Source: Prevotella jejuni
Lineage (GTDB): Bacteria; Bacteroidota; Bacteroidia; Bacteroidales; Bacteroidaceae
Direction of reading: 5' to 3'
Length of the DNA: 64,000 nt
Assembly: GCF_900187995.1 (NCBI RefSeq)
Contig: NZ_FZNZ01000003.1
Coordinates: 98,881-162,880, forward strand
Notes under the pieces: model-generated
What the model was told of the DNA's origin: nothing
Databases searched by the model: none
What the model saw: the letters and a program-made list of their open reading frames with translations, nothing else
Program-made: the position numbers and the translations under genes
Part shown: in pieces, positions 45,643 through 54,224 of the stretch
Numbering within the stretch: the first letter of the stretch is position 1
Layout of the letters: each line of letters starts with the position of its first letter

Positions 45643-46443
45643 CTATTCAAACCTTAGTTCGTCGAAATCTTCTATTTCCGAGAGTTTCATTAAAGGCTTT
45701 TTCTTCAACTTAACGACAGTCCTCTTGAACACCTCATCTATTTCTGAATCATCATCAGAATCTGCATCATACTTGTCAGCATTGATATTCTCATCATCAT
45801 ATACGATGCCTGTAAGAAAGTTGATGCTCGTTTTAAATAAGACTACTGGTCCACGATCATGAGACACTTCATAGCCTATAAGCATAAAATCTGAGTTCTG
45901 ATAACGGAAACAATACTCCCAATAACCATACCGACCATGACAATAACGCAAATAAAGATTCCCTTTTCTCTCCTCTACCCACAGTTCTGGAGAAAAATAA
46001 TTACCTCCATCTTCATTCTCTGATGAGAAGCAATTGTAATTCTTCGACGCAAGTTTATAACCATTTTTCTCGGTAAACAGTATGATAATACCCCTACGAT
46101 TTCGGTCTATCAATTTACCTTCATAATCTCTTTCAAAACCATCTTTGCGTGTTGCCTTGATGATTAACACACAGTCTTCAAGCCCATCTTTGTTCAAGTC
46201 ACCCGATATCTTCTCAAATAGTTTATAACCTTTGGGAATGAAATCAGTTATTCGCTGCTGGTCAGCAACATCATATTGATGCATATCTCCTTGTTTTTCC
46301 ACCTTTGATATACGCTTCATTGACTGGCTTACTGCGGCTTGAGGGTCGGCTGCATCGGCTTTTGACCGCACCTTATCACGGCAACCTGTCAACACCATTG
46401 CCACACAGAGCAAACAAAGAATTATCTTACTGACTTGTTTCAT
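45643..46443 (-). CDS. Lipoprotein with DxNxDG loop, duplicated pair copy 2
   Basis: The 266-residue product (start at 46443, lipobox VLTGC) is nearly identical to copy 1 (43437-44237). The main exception is one block where copy 1 reads VIIKDSKLYLHYYHG and this copy reads VEERKGNLYLRYCHG. DNA identity drops sharply in about 50 bp (45941-45990) and recovers on both sides. The GDLNKDGLEDCVLI loop is intact. Function unknown. Confidence 0.85.
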   Translation of the reverse strand: MKQVSKIILCLLCVAMVLTGCRDKVRSKADAADPQAAVSQSMKRISKVEKQGDMHQYDVADQQRITDFIPKGYKLFEKISGDLNKDGLEDCVLIIKATRKDGFERDYEGKLIDRNRRGIIILFTEKNGYKLASKNYNCFSSENEDGGNYFSPELWVEERKGNLYLRYCHGRYGYWEYCFRYQNSDFMLIGYEVSHDRGPVVLFKTSINFLTGIVYDDENINADKYDADSDDDSEIDEVFKRTVVKLKKKPLMKLSEIEDFDELRFE

Positions 46444-46469
46444 GTCGTATATAGTATTGCTTTCATCTG

Positions 46470-46477
46470 CAAATATA
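46470..46477 (-). promoter_or_regulatory. -7 element of lipoprotein gene, copy 2
   Basis: The minus strand reads TATATTTG, identical in position to copy 1. Confidence 0.55.
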
Positions 46478-46586
46478 GATAAAAAAAAGGATAACAAAAG
46501 ACAGAAAAGACCTTTTCTTACCACCCAATTGTATGTGTTTACTAATCAAAAAGAGGGTAGCGCAATAGCGCAACAAGCTACTCCTG

Positions 46587-46678
46587 CGAATTATTTTCAT
46601 GACAAGAAGAATTTATTTTCATGAAGATAAATATTTATTTTCACGACAAAAAATATTTTTTTTCATGAAAATAATTCG
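46587..46678. repeat. 92-bp 22-bp-periodic TCATGA element, copy C
   Basis: Cores at 46598, 46620, 46642 and 46664. The ends CGAATTATTTTCATGA and TCATGAAAATAATTCG are perfect inverted repeats of 16 bp. It was carried along by the tandem duplication. Confidence 0.9.
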
Positions 46679-46718
46679 GCAAGCATGGTCTCGACTTGTT
46701 TATATCGGTACTTTTAAT

Positions 46719-46726
46719 TACTTTTG
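46719..46726 (+). promoter_or_regulatory. -7 element of secreted-protein gene, copy 2
   Basis: TACTTTTG followed by C, same position relative to the gene as in copy 1. Confidence 0.5.
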
Positions 46727-46784
46727 CAACCATAGGAAAGAATAGAATCGATGGTTAAGAATAAAACAAAAGAGGGTTAGGAAT

Positions 46785-47534
46785 ATGAGAAGAAAGGGTT
46801 TCTACTTTTTATTATTTACGCTGTTTGCTGTTAGTTGCATGGCTTGCAACCTTTCTGCCGATACCACAAAGACAAGCAAAAAGGCAGATAATCCACTGAT
46901 AGAGGACGGATATGATGTCGATGCTGATACGGTTATGGAATATTATGGGAAGCCAATTCAACACCTGACAAGCTTTACGAATAACACCATAACGCTTAGT
47001 TGTCCTACACCAAACCGCTGGAAGGGCTTTTATACATGGAAAGGTTTTAAGATATCTAACTTCTATGTGAAGACGAGTGAAGCATCTTTCAGGGGGATGA
47101 ATGCCGCTATTTTGTCTCCAATAACGATGACGACAAGCATAGACAGCATCACGGATTCGATTTTTACCGACCGTCTTCTTGTCATTGAATACAAGGGAAA
47201 AAGATGGGTTTATAGCAATGTTATCCGTAACACGGAGGCGGATACAATGCTAAGTTTTGAGGGGATTAGGACAGGAAAAGTGGGTATAGAACTGAGTTAT
47301 GAGGGTGGACAAGGATACAAATATGACTATCAACTCCTTATCAATATGTCTGATGGACAACCCTGTTTGACGGACATCTACGTTGACGAACACAATTCTA
47401 CTGCAAAGTATCAAGCCACACGTCAATTCGATTTTACGGCGTTTGACGACGAAGGTGACTTCTCTCTTTATCGTTACCGACGCCATTTCCCAATGCTCTT
47501 ACGGATGGGAAACTATGAAGCTTTTGGTGAATAA
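46785..47534 (+). CDS. Secreted hypothetical protein, duplicated pair copy 2
   Basis: This 249-residue protein differs from copy 1 (44579-45328) by about a dozen substitutions and no indels, for example MEYYGKP for MGYYGKP and TFEGIRTGKVG-type changes near residue 160. The signal sequence (MRRKGFYFLLFTLFAVSCMAC) is kept. It is intact, so both copies are probably expressed. Function unknown. Confidence 0.8.
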   Translation: MRRKGFYFLLFTLFAVSCMACNLSADTTKTSKKADNPLIEDGYDVDADTVMEYYGKPIQHLTSFTNNTITLSCPTPNRWKGFYTWKGFKISNFYVKTSEASFRGMNAAILSPITMTTSIDSITDSIFTDRLLVIEYKGKRWVYSNVIRNTEADTMLSFEGIRTGKVGIELSYEGGQGYKYDYQLLINMSDGQPCLTDIYVDEHNSTAKYQATRQFDFTAFDDEGDFSLYRYRRHFPMLLRMGNYEAFGE

Positions 47535-47584
47535 CGCCCTACACTATCGTCCCCATAAATCGTAACCACAGCAAGTATCAACAC

Positions 47585-49579
47585 CTAAAACCGCCAACGC
47601 AATTGAATATCAAGTCCACTTAACGTTGAGGAGTTGACTTGTTGAAGCCCAGAAGAGATATGGTCGCGGTCGAAATAATGCGTGGTAGCACTGCGAAGAA
47701 TTATCATAAGACGGCTCGATAGGTCTGCCCGAGCAAACAGGCTATAGTGCATACCCTTACCAAAGAAGGCAGGGAAGCTAAAAGAATAGAGTGGACCACG
47801 CTCGTAAACATAGATACGTGAAGCGAAATCTGTTGTTTGGAAATAACCAATCATACCATTCAGCGTGAGCCACGAAAGGGGTTTCCATGTTCCAGATTCG
47901 CTCACCATATAGCCGATACTACGCTTTACACTACTGCTTGTAGCGACATCCAACTGACTCTTACAGGCTAAAGAAGCTGCAGAATAGGTCAAGGCAAGAC
48001 GCCCACGCTGCGCCACCTCGTTTAGAAGCATCGTCTTATCAGCATTGTCTCTCCCACGTATTCGAAGGCGATAACGGGCCAAGAGCGACCAACGTTGCCG
48101 ATTATAAGTAAGCATCAGTAGGTTATCCCACGCCTTACTAACTGTATGTGCACCAAAACGAGGGTGTGAGAAATAGGCGAAATCAGTGTAAGCCATGAGC
48201 GACAAACCACGAGTTAGCCCCCAGTTAGCACCGATGAGCAAGCCACTCTCGTTCTGAACCGTTCCGTTATCACCAAAGCTACGAGCGAAGAGGGCAGTGT
48301 ACTGATAGTCATAATAGCGTTGCACCGCAAGAAGCGACAGGTTATGAGCGGCTTGAAAAGAAAGGTTATTCACCGTAGCTATGTGTCCCTTACCATCTAT
48401 TGCCGTCTCCCCTGTCAACGCCCAACGTGGGTGTTGATAGCTATAATCGGCACTTACGTTCCAAAAGTCATTACCTGCGGGGGCGTAATGACGGTAATAT
48501 AAAGACGTATTAGGGGTTAAATCCTTATTAAAACGGCTATAAACGCCTGACAGACTGAGGCTAATTGCACCAGACGACCAACCGACGTGTGCGCCAGCAG
48601 CTAATTGTGAGGCTGCATCTTTACGGCTTATTTCACGCAAAGTACGGTGATAACCCGTTTTAAGGATGGTCTTGATAGTCCCATCGTCAGTCAGTGTGGC
48701 ATCTATACTACGGTAGGAAAGGAAGGTGGTGAGGTTGAGGTGCTTTGCAATCTCTATTGTTGAAGCAGCTCCCTGCAGATAGTTAGCAGCCGAGCGAGAG
48801 GAGTGTGCCCGAATAGCCGTAGCTTGTCTGCCTAACATGGAGAGCATAGCAAGCTTCCCAAAGCCTAAGGAGTTGTTGATAACAAGTCCTTGTCCGAAGC
48901 TCACTTTATAGCGTCCTATAGCCAAAGCCTTCACCCGTCCCATCTTTCTCAACAGTAAGTAAAAGCTATAATGGTCGTATCCAAGGCCATTGCCATGCGC
49001 CAAGAAGGGTTCGCCAGCATCTTGTGCACCCACCAATCCAGCCTGAACATAATCGCTATAACGGAAAGAATAACGGAAGGAATGGGTATAGGGATAGCCA
49101 AGATAGCCTTGCCGGTCGCCTTCTCGTTGGTAGAACGGAACATTCGCAGTCAATAAGAAGCAGTGCTTCCCACCCTTCGCAATGGCTTTAAGGGAGGGGA
49201 ACTTGCATTGTTCCTCAACTGGTGAGACATAGACAAAATAAGGGAGAAGCTGACGACGGAGAGCATCTAAGGACTCAATCATAGCCAATTCGCCCAACGA
49301 CTGCATACCATGATATTGATAGACGTAGGCTTGTAGGTCCTCTATCTGTTCTGCTGTGAGGAACGGGATACGTGCAAGTTCTTCCCTACTTGCCGTATTT
49401 AGATTCAAAGGATGTGCTGCAAGGTCGGCTAAGACATCGTAGTCATCCTCCCTTGCGTCCCTATTCTCGTCATTTGTCGCATAGAGTTCCTCTAACAGTT
49501 CGTCCCATTCTAAAGGCTGTTGTGCTGTAGACGTGAGGCTAAAAAGGCCCAATAGGCAGGTTAGTAGTAGGTGTTTCAT
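47585..49579 (-). CDS. Helix-hairpin-helix domain outer-membrane beta-barrel-like protein
   Basis: The 664-residue protein has a signal peptide (ending STAQQ) and an N-terminal ComEA-like helix-hairpin-helix pair (LNLNTASREELARIPFLTAEQIEDLQAYV, about 55-85). About 550 residues with alternating aromatic/polar strands and a final LDIQLRWRF follow, indicating an outer-membrane barrel. This combination is widespread in Bacteroidales and uncharacterised. The HhH in a secreted protein may bind DNA or just be a small fold for protein contacts. Its last 49 bp were copied in the adjacent duplication. Confidence 0.85.
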   Translation of the reverse strand: MKHLLLTCLLGLFSLTSTAQQPLEWDELLEELYATNDENRDAREDDYDVLADLAAHPLNLNTASREELARIPFLTAEQIEDLQAYVYQYHGMQSLGELAMIESLDALRRQLLPYFVYVSPVEEQCKFPSLKAIAKGGKHCFLLTANVPFYQREGDRQGYLGYPYTHSFRYSFRYSDYVQAGLVGAQDAGEPFLAHGNGLGYDHYSFYLLLRKMGRVKALAIGRYKVSFGQGLVINNSLGFGKLAMLSMLGRQATAIRAHSSRSAANYLQGAASTIEIAKHLNLTTFLSYRSIDATLTDDGTIKTILKTGYHRTLREISRKDAASQLAAGAHVGWSSGAISLSLSGVYSRFNKDLTPNTSLYYRHYAPAGNDFWNVSADYSYQHPRWALTGETAIDGKGHIATVNNLSFQAAHNLSLLAVQRYYDYQYTALFARSFGDNGTVQNESGLLIGANWGLTRGLSLMAYTDFAYFSHPRFGAHTVSKAWDNLLMLTYNRQRWSLLARYRLRIRGRDNADKTMLLNEVAQRGRLALTYSAASLACKSQLDVATSSSVKRSIGYMVSESGTWKPLSWLTLNGMIGYFQTTDFASRIYVYERGPLYSFSFPAFFGKGMHYSLFARADLSSRLMIILRSATTHYFDRDHISSGLQQVNSSTLSGLDIQLRWRF

Positions 49580-49666
49580 TTAGTTAGATTTCCTTAGTAT
49601 TAAGACAGCAAATATAGTCTTTGTTACTGAGAAAAGCAAATAAAACAACAAGAAAAGTGATAAGAA

Positions 49667-49727
49667 AACCCTCTCTTATGTCGCTCTACCAACAAATACG
49701 GGGTTGGAGAGAGAAAAAGAGAGGGTT
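49667..49727. repeat. Nested inverted repeat between two minus-strand genes
   Basis: AACCCTCTCTT (49667-49677) pairs with AAGAGAGGGTT (49717-49727), with an inner stem CCAAC/GTTGG. It probably serves as a transcription terminator for the 49775-50320 gene, though the T run is weak. Confidence 0.55.
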
Positions 49728-49774
49728 ATGGGTTGTGCTAAAAAGCATGAATAGCACGGCAAACAAAGGTTAGC

Positions 49775-50320
49775 TTATTGGATTCTCACACTTTTGCCAT
49801 CCTTATAACAGGCGATAGTGCGACTGCCATTGGTATAGATATCTTCGCTACCAGGCATATCCAAGGTAAATCCGGCAGCCTTAACCTGAGCTACAAGATT
49901 GTCGTATGCAGGCTGATTGAACACTGCAATGATGATAGCTCCATCCTTAAAAGCAACGTAACTGGACACACCCTTGCGCATTGGCTTTGGATAGTCTTCA
50001 TACTTATCGGCCGTTAGAAGCTTTGCAAGAGCACAGTTCTTATAGTACATCTTAGTGAACTTATCAAGTCGATAAACCTCATAATTCGTCTTCAACTTGT
50101 AGCCGTATTTCTTCGTGATGGCGTCTACCTTACTTGGATTCTGATACATATCCAAAGCCTCAGCAATACTAATAACATCCTTCAAAGGCTCAACTGCGAC
50201 CACTGTATCTCTAACGACAGGAGTCACTACAGGCACTGTAGCCTTCTGTTGTGTACCACAACTATTCAAGAGCAAAGCCAATAAAAGGACGATAGGAGCT
50301 ATCCATACATTCTTTTTCAT
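49775..50320 (-). CDS. Hypothetical lipoprotein
   Basis: The 181-residue protein has a lipoprotein signal (lipobox LLNSC, Cys21), a Val/Thr-rich linker (TVPVVTPVVRDTVVAVEP) and a compact domain from ISIAEALDMYQNPSKVDAITKKYGYKL to the end. No family is recognised. It is a single-gene unit between the HhH protein and the ABC ATPase, with its own upstream region of about 80 bp. Confidence 0.75.
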   Translation of the reverse strand: MKKNVWIAPIVLLLALLLNSCGTQQKATVPVVTPVVRDTVVAVEPLKDVISIAEALDMYQNPSKVDAITKKYGYKLKTNYEVYRLDKFTKMYYKNCALAKLLTADKYEDYPKPMRKGVSSYVAFKDGAIIIAVFNQPAYDNLVAQVKAAGFTLDMPGSEDIYTNGSRTIACYKDGKSVRIQ

Positions 50321-50401
50321 AAGTTCTTTCTATTTTAATTAATGTTGTTTTTATTACGAATAAGGTTGGGGCAGTATTCGAAATAATAGTATCTACAAGT
50401 C

Positions 50402-51112
50402 TTAACTGTCCATAATTGTCTGCATAGAAGCCTTCACATCGGCTGCAGAAACCTCCTTAAGACGTCCCTCTCTCACCTCCAACAAACAGTCTGCAAAGCG
50501 TACTGCAAGTTCTAAGTCATGAGTAGAAAGGAGGATGAGCTTATCCCTCTCGTGTGCCATTCGCCGTAATGTCTGAAAGGTTTCGGCCTTAGAAGGGAAA
50601 TCGAGAAAGGCTGTTGGTTCATCAAGTAAGATGACTGACGTTTCTTGAGCGAGTGCTTTCGCAATCATCACCTTCTGCCTTTCGCCATCAGACAGGGTCT
50701 GTATCATTCTCCCTTTGAGCTTTTCAATCCCCATCGCAGCGATTGCATCCTCAACAACCAAGCGGTCTTCAGCACGCAACCGACCAAAGAAGCCAGTGTA
50801 AGGCGACCTCCCCAAGCCTATTATCTCCTCTATCGTGAGGTTTTGAACATCTGGTTTTTGTGTCAAGACAATGCTCACCTCTCGTGCCAACTCACGTTGT
50901 GAATAGGATTGTATGTCACGTCCATCGAGTAACAGATTTCCACCTAACTTAGGAAGAAAGCCTGTAAGCGTCTTCAGAAGTGTAGACTTACCAATGCCAT
51001 TCTCCCCTATCAAGCATGAAAGTTGCCCACTCCTCAATGCTAAATCAATATCAGTAATGACGGGATGGGACGCAGAATAGCCTATAGTCAGGTGTGACAA
51101 ACTGATAATCAT
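50402..51112 (-). CDS. ABC transporter ATP-binding protein (FecE/BtuD type)
   Basis: The 236-residue ATPase has Walker A GENGIGKSTLLK, signature LSDGERQKVMIAKAL, Walker B VILLDEPTAFLD and H-loop LLSTHDLEL. It is of the iron-siderophore/heme/cobalamin importer type. No permease or binding-protein gene is adjacent, which is unusual for this class. It follows the AspT-type transporter by 18 bp and is probably the third gene of the operon starting at 53620. Its permease must be elsewhere. Confidence 0.9.
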   Translation of the reverse strand: MIISLSHLTIGYSASHPVITDIDLALRSGQLSCLIGENGIGKSTLLKTLTGFLPKLGGNLLLDGRDIQSYSQRELAREVSIVLTQKPDVQNLTIEEIIGLGRSPYTGFFGRLRAEDRLVVEDAIAAMGIEKLKGRMIQTLSDGERQKVMIAKALAQETSVILLDEPTAFLDFPSKAETFQTLRRMAHERDKLILLSTHDLELAVRFADCLLEVREGRLKEVSAADVKASMQTIMDS

Positions 51113-51130
51113 GACGCTTACACTCTCCTA

Positions 51131-52792
51131 TCAAACGAAGAACATGACCAATATCTGTGCGATGATGACCCTGGCAAACATGCCCAATGGGTAGACTGAA
51201 GCGTAACTAATATTACTTGTTTCGCCCTTGACTGTATCGTTGGCATAGCCCAACGCCATCGGATTAGCCATCGAACCGCAAAGGATACCACAGATAGTTC
51301 CGAAGTCAAACTTCTTCAATCGTAAGGCGATTAAGCCTACAATGACTACTGGAACAACGGTGAGTGCAAAGCCTAAGCCTATCCATAGCAAGCCCTCTGG
51401 GCGTACGACGGTGGCGAGGAAGTCTTTACCTGCATCCAAGCCTAAGCAAGCAAGATAGAGTGACAAGCCTAACTTACGCAACATAAGAGACGCACTACGT
51501 GTGGTATAAGCGATGAAGTGCAATCGAGGACCAAATGCTCCGGCCAATATACCCATGATGATAGGACCGCCAGCAATACCCAATCGGATTGGAGACTCCA
51601 TACCTGGAAGGTTGATAGGGATTGTTCCTAAGGCCAAACCAAACACCATTCCGAGGAAAATAACAGCGAGGTTAGGCTCATTGAGTGTCTTAACTGAATT
51701 GCCAAGGAACTTCTCTGCATGGTCGATAGCCTCTGGTTGACCCACTAAGGTAAGGCGGTCTCCATAACGGAGGACAAGGTCTTGCGTTGCAAGTAGCTTG
51801 ATATCTGCACGGATAACACGGCTCACATTGACATTATAAGCATCACGCAAGTGAAGTTGTCCAAGCTTCTTTCCATTTAACACACCGTTTGACAAGATGA
51901 TAACACGGCTCTCCACCTTTGTGTCAAGGTGGTTCCAATCGACTTGCTCCTTGTTCAAATCACGGTTGACCTTCTGTCCGAAGAGTATTTCCATGGCTGA
52001 CACCTCATCACGTTTAGTAGCTACAAGGAGATTATCATTGGTTTTCAACACCGTTGAACTCATTGGGACAATCACGTCTTCACCACGCCAAATGCGTGAG
52101 ATGATAAACTTGCGGTGGGTACCCTGAGCTATTTCGGCTATTGACTTACCATTAATAGCTGGATTGAGAACGACAAACTGTCCGATATAAGTATGGTCGT
52201 CTTCTGCGCCAGAGTGCACTACTAAGTCGGAAGGTCGCACAAAGAACTTGCGAAGAAATATCATGGCAAAGATAACACCGACCACACCCAATGGATAAGT
52301 AACGGCTGTTGCCAAGGCAGCAGGACCACCACTATGCCCCGCATGTTGTAATGCCTGCTGTGCAGCACCAAGTGCTGGCGTGTTCGTTGTAGCACCACAA
52401 AGGATACCAACCATGTTTGACATCGGTACGTTCATGCCGTAGGAGAGGACGACAGACATAATCGTTCCTAAGAAGATAACGCCTAAACTCCACAGATTAA
52501 ACAAGGTTCCTTCATGTCGGAAGGACCCAAAGAAGGTTGGACCAACGCTCAGTCCGAGCGTATAAACAAAGATTACCAACCCGAAAGTCTCACAGTAATT
52601 GAGCATCTGCTCGTCTACTTGCAGCCCAAAGCTACCCGCAGCGATGCCAAAGAAGAACACAAAGGCTATACCAAGAGATATACCTGCTATCCTAATCTTA
52701 CCTAATCCCAATCCCACTGTACATACAAGTGAGAGGACCACAACTGCTTGTAGGGCAGAAGGGATGCTAAATAGTCCGTCAATCCAGTTCAT
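51131..52792 (-). CDS. AspT/YidE-type transporter with two RCK-C domains
   Basis: The 553-residue membrane protein has the duplicated AspT-YidE-YbjL repeat: membrane segments at about 1-175 and 370-553 flanking two TrkA-C (RCK_C) domains (about 195-275 and 285-365). GATTNTPALGAAQQA and GSMANPMALGYANDT are the conserved repeat motifs. The family includes aspartate:alanine exchangers and succinate exporters; the substrate here is unknown. Middle gene of the pdxY-like/transporter/ABC operon, only 9 bp after the kinase gene. Confidence 0.9.
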   Translation of the reverse strand: MNWIDGLFSIPSALQAVVVLSLVCTVGLGLGKIRIAGISLGIAFVFFFGIAAGSFGLQVDEQMLNYCETFGLVIFVYTLGLSVGPTFFGSFRHEGTLFNLWSLGVIFLGTIMSVVLSYGMNVPMSNMVGILCGATTNTPALGAAQQALQHAGHSGGPAALATAVTYPLGVVGVIFAMIFLRKFFVRPSDLVVHSGAEDDHTYIGQFVVLNPAINGKSIAEIAQGTHRKFIISRIWRGEDVIVPMSSTVLKTNDNLLVATKRDEVSAMEILFGQKVNRDLNKEQVDWNHLDTKVESRVIILSNGVLNGKKLGQLHLRDAYNVNVSRVIRADIKLLATQDLVLRYGDRLTLVGQPEAIDHAEKFLGNSVKTLNEPNLAVIFLGMVFGLALGTIPINLPGMESPIRLGIAGGPIIMGILAGAFGPRLHFIAYTTRSASLMLRKLGLSLYLACLGLDAGKDFLATVVRPEGLLWIGLGFALTVVPVVIVGLIALRLKKFDFGTICGILCGSMANPMALGYANDTVKGETSNISYASVYPLGMFARVIIAQILVMFFV

Positions 52793-52801
52793 ATCTTATT
52801 A

Positions 52802-53620
52802 TTACAATACCTGAAGATACTTCTCCAAAGGGATTCCCCTGTTCTTATCCGAGTTGTCCTTATTGAGGTCTATCAGCCTGTAAACACCGTCAATAGCCTT
52901 CTGCGTGCTCGGAATGAGTAGTTCGCCGTCCAAGAGATGACCAATAAGAATAGCCGAGAAAATGTCGCCTGTGCCTGGGAAATGGACGGGTATCTCTGTA
53001 TAAGGTAGTGAGAAATACTTATCTGTCACGTGGTTATAGCCTACGACAGACGGTGTTCCATCAACAAGGATAGACGTTATCAAGGCCGATTTCGTACCGA
53101 TTAGGCGCAGTCCATCAAGCAGTCTCTTGGCTTCATCGAAACTTACTCCCTGCTCATCATACTTACTTGACGTAAGATAGCAGGCTTCTGTGTAATTAGG
53201 GAAAGTAAGGTCGGCTACGCTAATCATCTCACGCATGGAGTTTATCGCAGCTGCTGTCACACCATTATAGAGTTTTCCTTCATCGCCCATGATAGGGTCG
53301 ACGAAGATGGTCGTGCCTCGTTCTGCCTGTTCGCGACAGTAGTCGGCTACCAATTTAGCCTGTCGCTCTGAAGCAATAAAGCCTGTCGCAATGGCGTCAA
53401 AACTAAAACCAAGCTCCTTCCATACTGGGAAAACGCCCTTAATATAGTCTGTTGTCTCAAGGATATTGAACTTACCATAGTCGAGGGTGTTGGACACCAA
53501 GGCCGTAGGAAGGTTGTAAACAGGGTGTCCTAAGTATGATAAGATAGGGAGCATAGCCGCTGTCGCGACTTTTCCGTACCCTGCTATATCATTTATAAGT
53601 AGTATATGTTTCTTGCTCAT
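52802..53620 (-). CDS. Pyridoxal/pyridoxamine kinase
   Basis: The 272-residue ribokinase-fold enzyme phosphorylates B6 vitamers in the salvage path. It shows LLINDIAGYGKVATAAMLPIL, LVSNTLDYGKF, IFVDPIMGDEGKLYNG and the anion-hole/catalytic loop FPGTGDIFSAILIGHL with the catalytic Asp. The intact GTGD here contrasts with the GLAN of the degenerate kinase-like regulator at 22491-23444. First gene of a three-gene operon. Confidence 0.93.
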   Translation of the reverse strand: MSKKHILLINDIAGYGKVATAAMLPILSYLGHPVYNLPTALVSNTLDYGKFNILETTDYIKGVFPVWKELGFSFDAIATGFIASERQAKLVADYCREQAERGTTIFVDPIMGDEGKLYNGVTAAAINSMREMISVADLTFPNYTEACYLTSSKYDEQGVSFDEAKRLLDGLRLIGTKSALITSILVDGTPSVVGYNHVTDKYFSLPYTEIPVHFPGTGDIFSAILIGHLLDGELLIPSTQKAIDGVYRLIDLNKDNSDKNRGIPLEKYLQVL

Positions 53621-53642
53621 TCTATCTTTTTAAATTAGACTA

Positions 53643-53650
53643 CAAAGGTA
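53643..53650 (-). promoter_or_regulatory. -7 element of the kinase/transporter/ABC operon
   Basis: The minus strand reads TACCTTTG, 22 bp before the start codon at 53620. Confidence 0.6.
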
Positions 53651-53928
53651 GTGCAAACCGCATGAACGGCAAAATAAAAACCAATAAATCACCATAATAA
53701 GTCTTGCTTTCCATCTTCTATAGTCCTACTGACGTCGAATACAAGTGGTGCTGACGCTCCTCACCTATCGAGTTAAGGCTAAGGACCAATAGTAATGAGG
53801 GTTATAACAAGAGAAGATGACCAACAATGCAAGCCGACTATAAGCGTTGAGAACATAGCCTATAGAACCACTTAAACACTTCGTTCAAGGTCCTTAAGCG
53901 GCTTGAGCATCAACTGCTATGATTTCTT

Positions 53929-54011
53929 TTCATGAAGAGAAATAATTATTTTCACGACAATAAATATTTATTTTCACGACAAAAAATATTTTTTTTCATG
54001 AAAATAATTCG
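53929..54011. repeat. 22-bp TCATGA array, copy D
   Basis: CATGA/CACGA cores at 53931, 53953, 53975 and 53997, exactly 22 bp apart. The right end is TCATGAAAATAATTCG; the left inverted end is degraded. Confidence 0.88.
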
Positions 54012-54144
54012 CAAGTCAACGTATAGTAACACACAAAACGCTCCCTCTCTCAACCCTCCTTTACGGCCGACACGCCTCTGAGATAGGCCTTTAATAAGTT
54101 TGAAATAGTATCCTTAAAAGTCTAAAATGCGCTTTCTAACAAGA

Positions 54145-54179
54145 CGAAAACAGCCCGCTATCATTGCTGATAACGGGCT
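54145..54179 (-). terminator. Terminator of secDF
   Basis: AGCCCG-TATC pairs with GATA-CGGGCT (54152-54179, one mismatch), followed on the minus strand by GTTTTCG. Confidence 0.65.
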
Positions 54180-54224
54180 ATTATATATAATAAGGTGTAA
54201 ACCTTAGTTCAGACTACCTATTGA

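Larger units (their letters stand above)
45431..47633. repeat. Tandem duplication, copy 2
   Basis: Second copy of the 2206-bp unit, abutting and including the intact 3' end of the HhH-protein gene, so this copy keeps the ancestral right border. Confidence 0.9.
53621..54224. other. Intergenic region with repeat element and terminator
   Basis: The 604-bp region between pdxY-type kinase and secDF holds the kinase promoter at its left end, the repeat element copy D, and the secDF terminator. No gene is supported. Confidence 0.7.

Noticed and set aside
43225..47633. Insertion sequence or composite transposon
   Set aside because: There is no transposase, terminal inverted repeat or target duplication; the structure is a simple tandem duplication.
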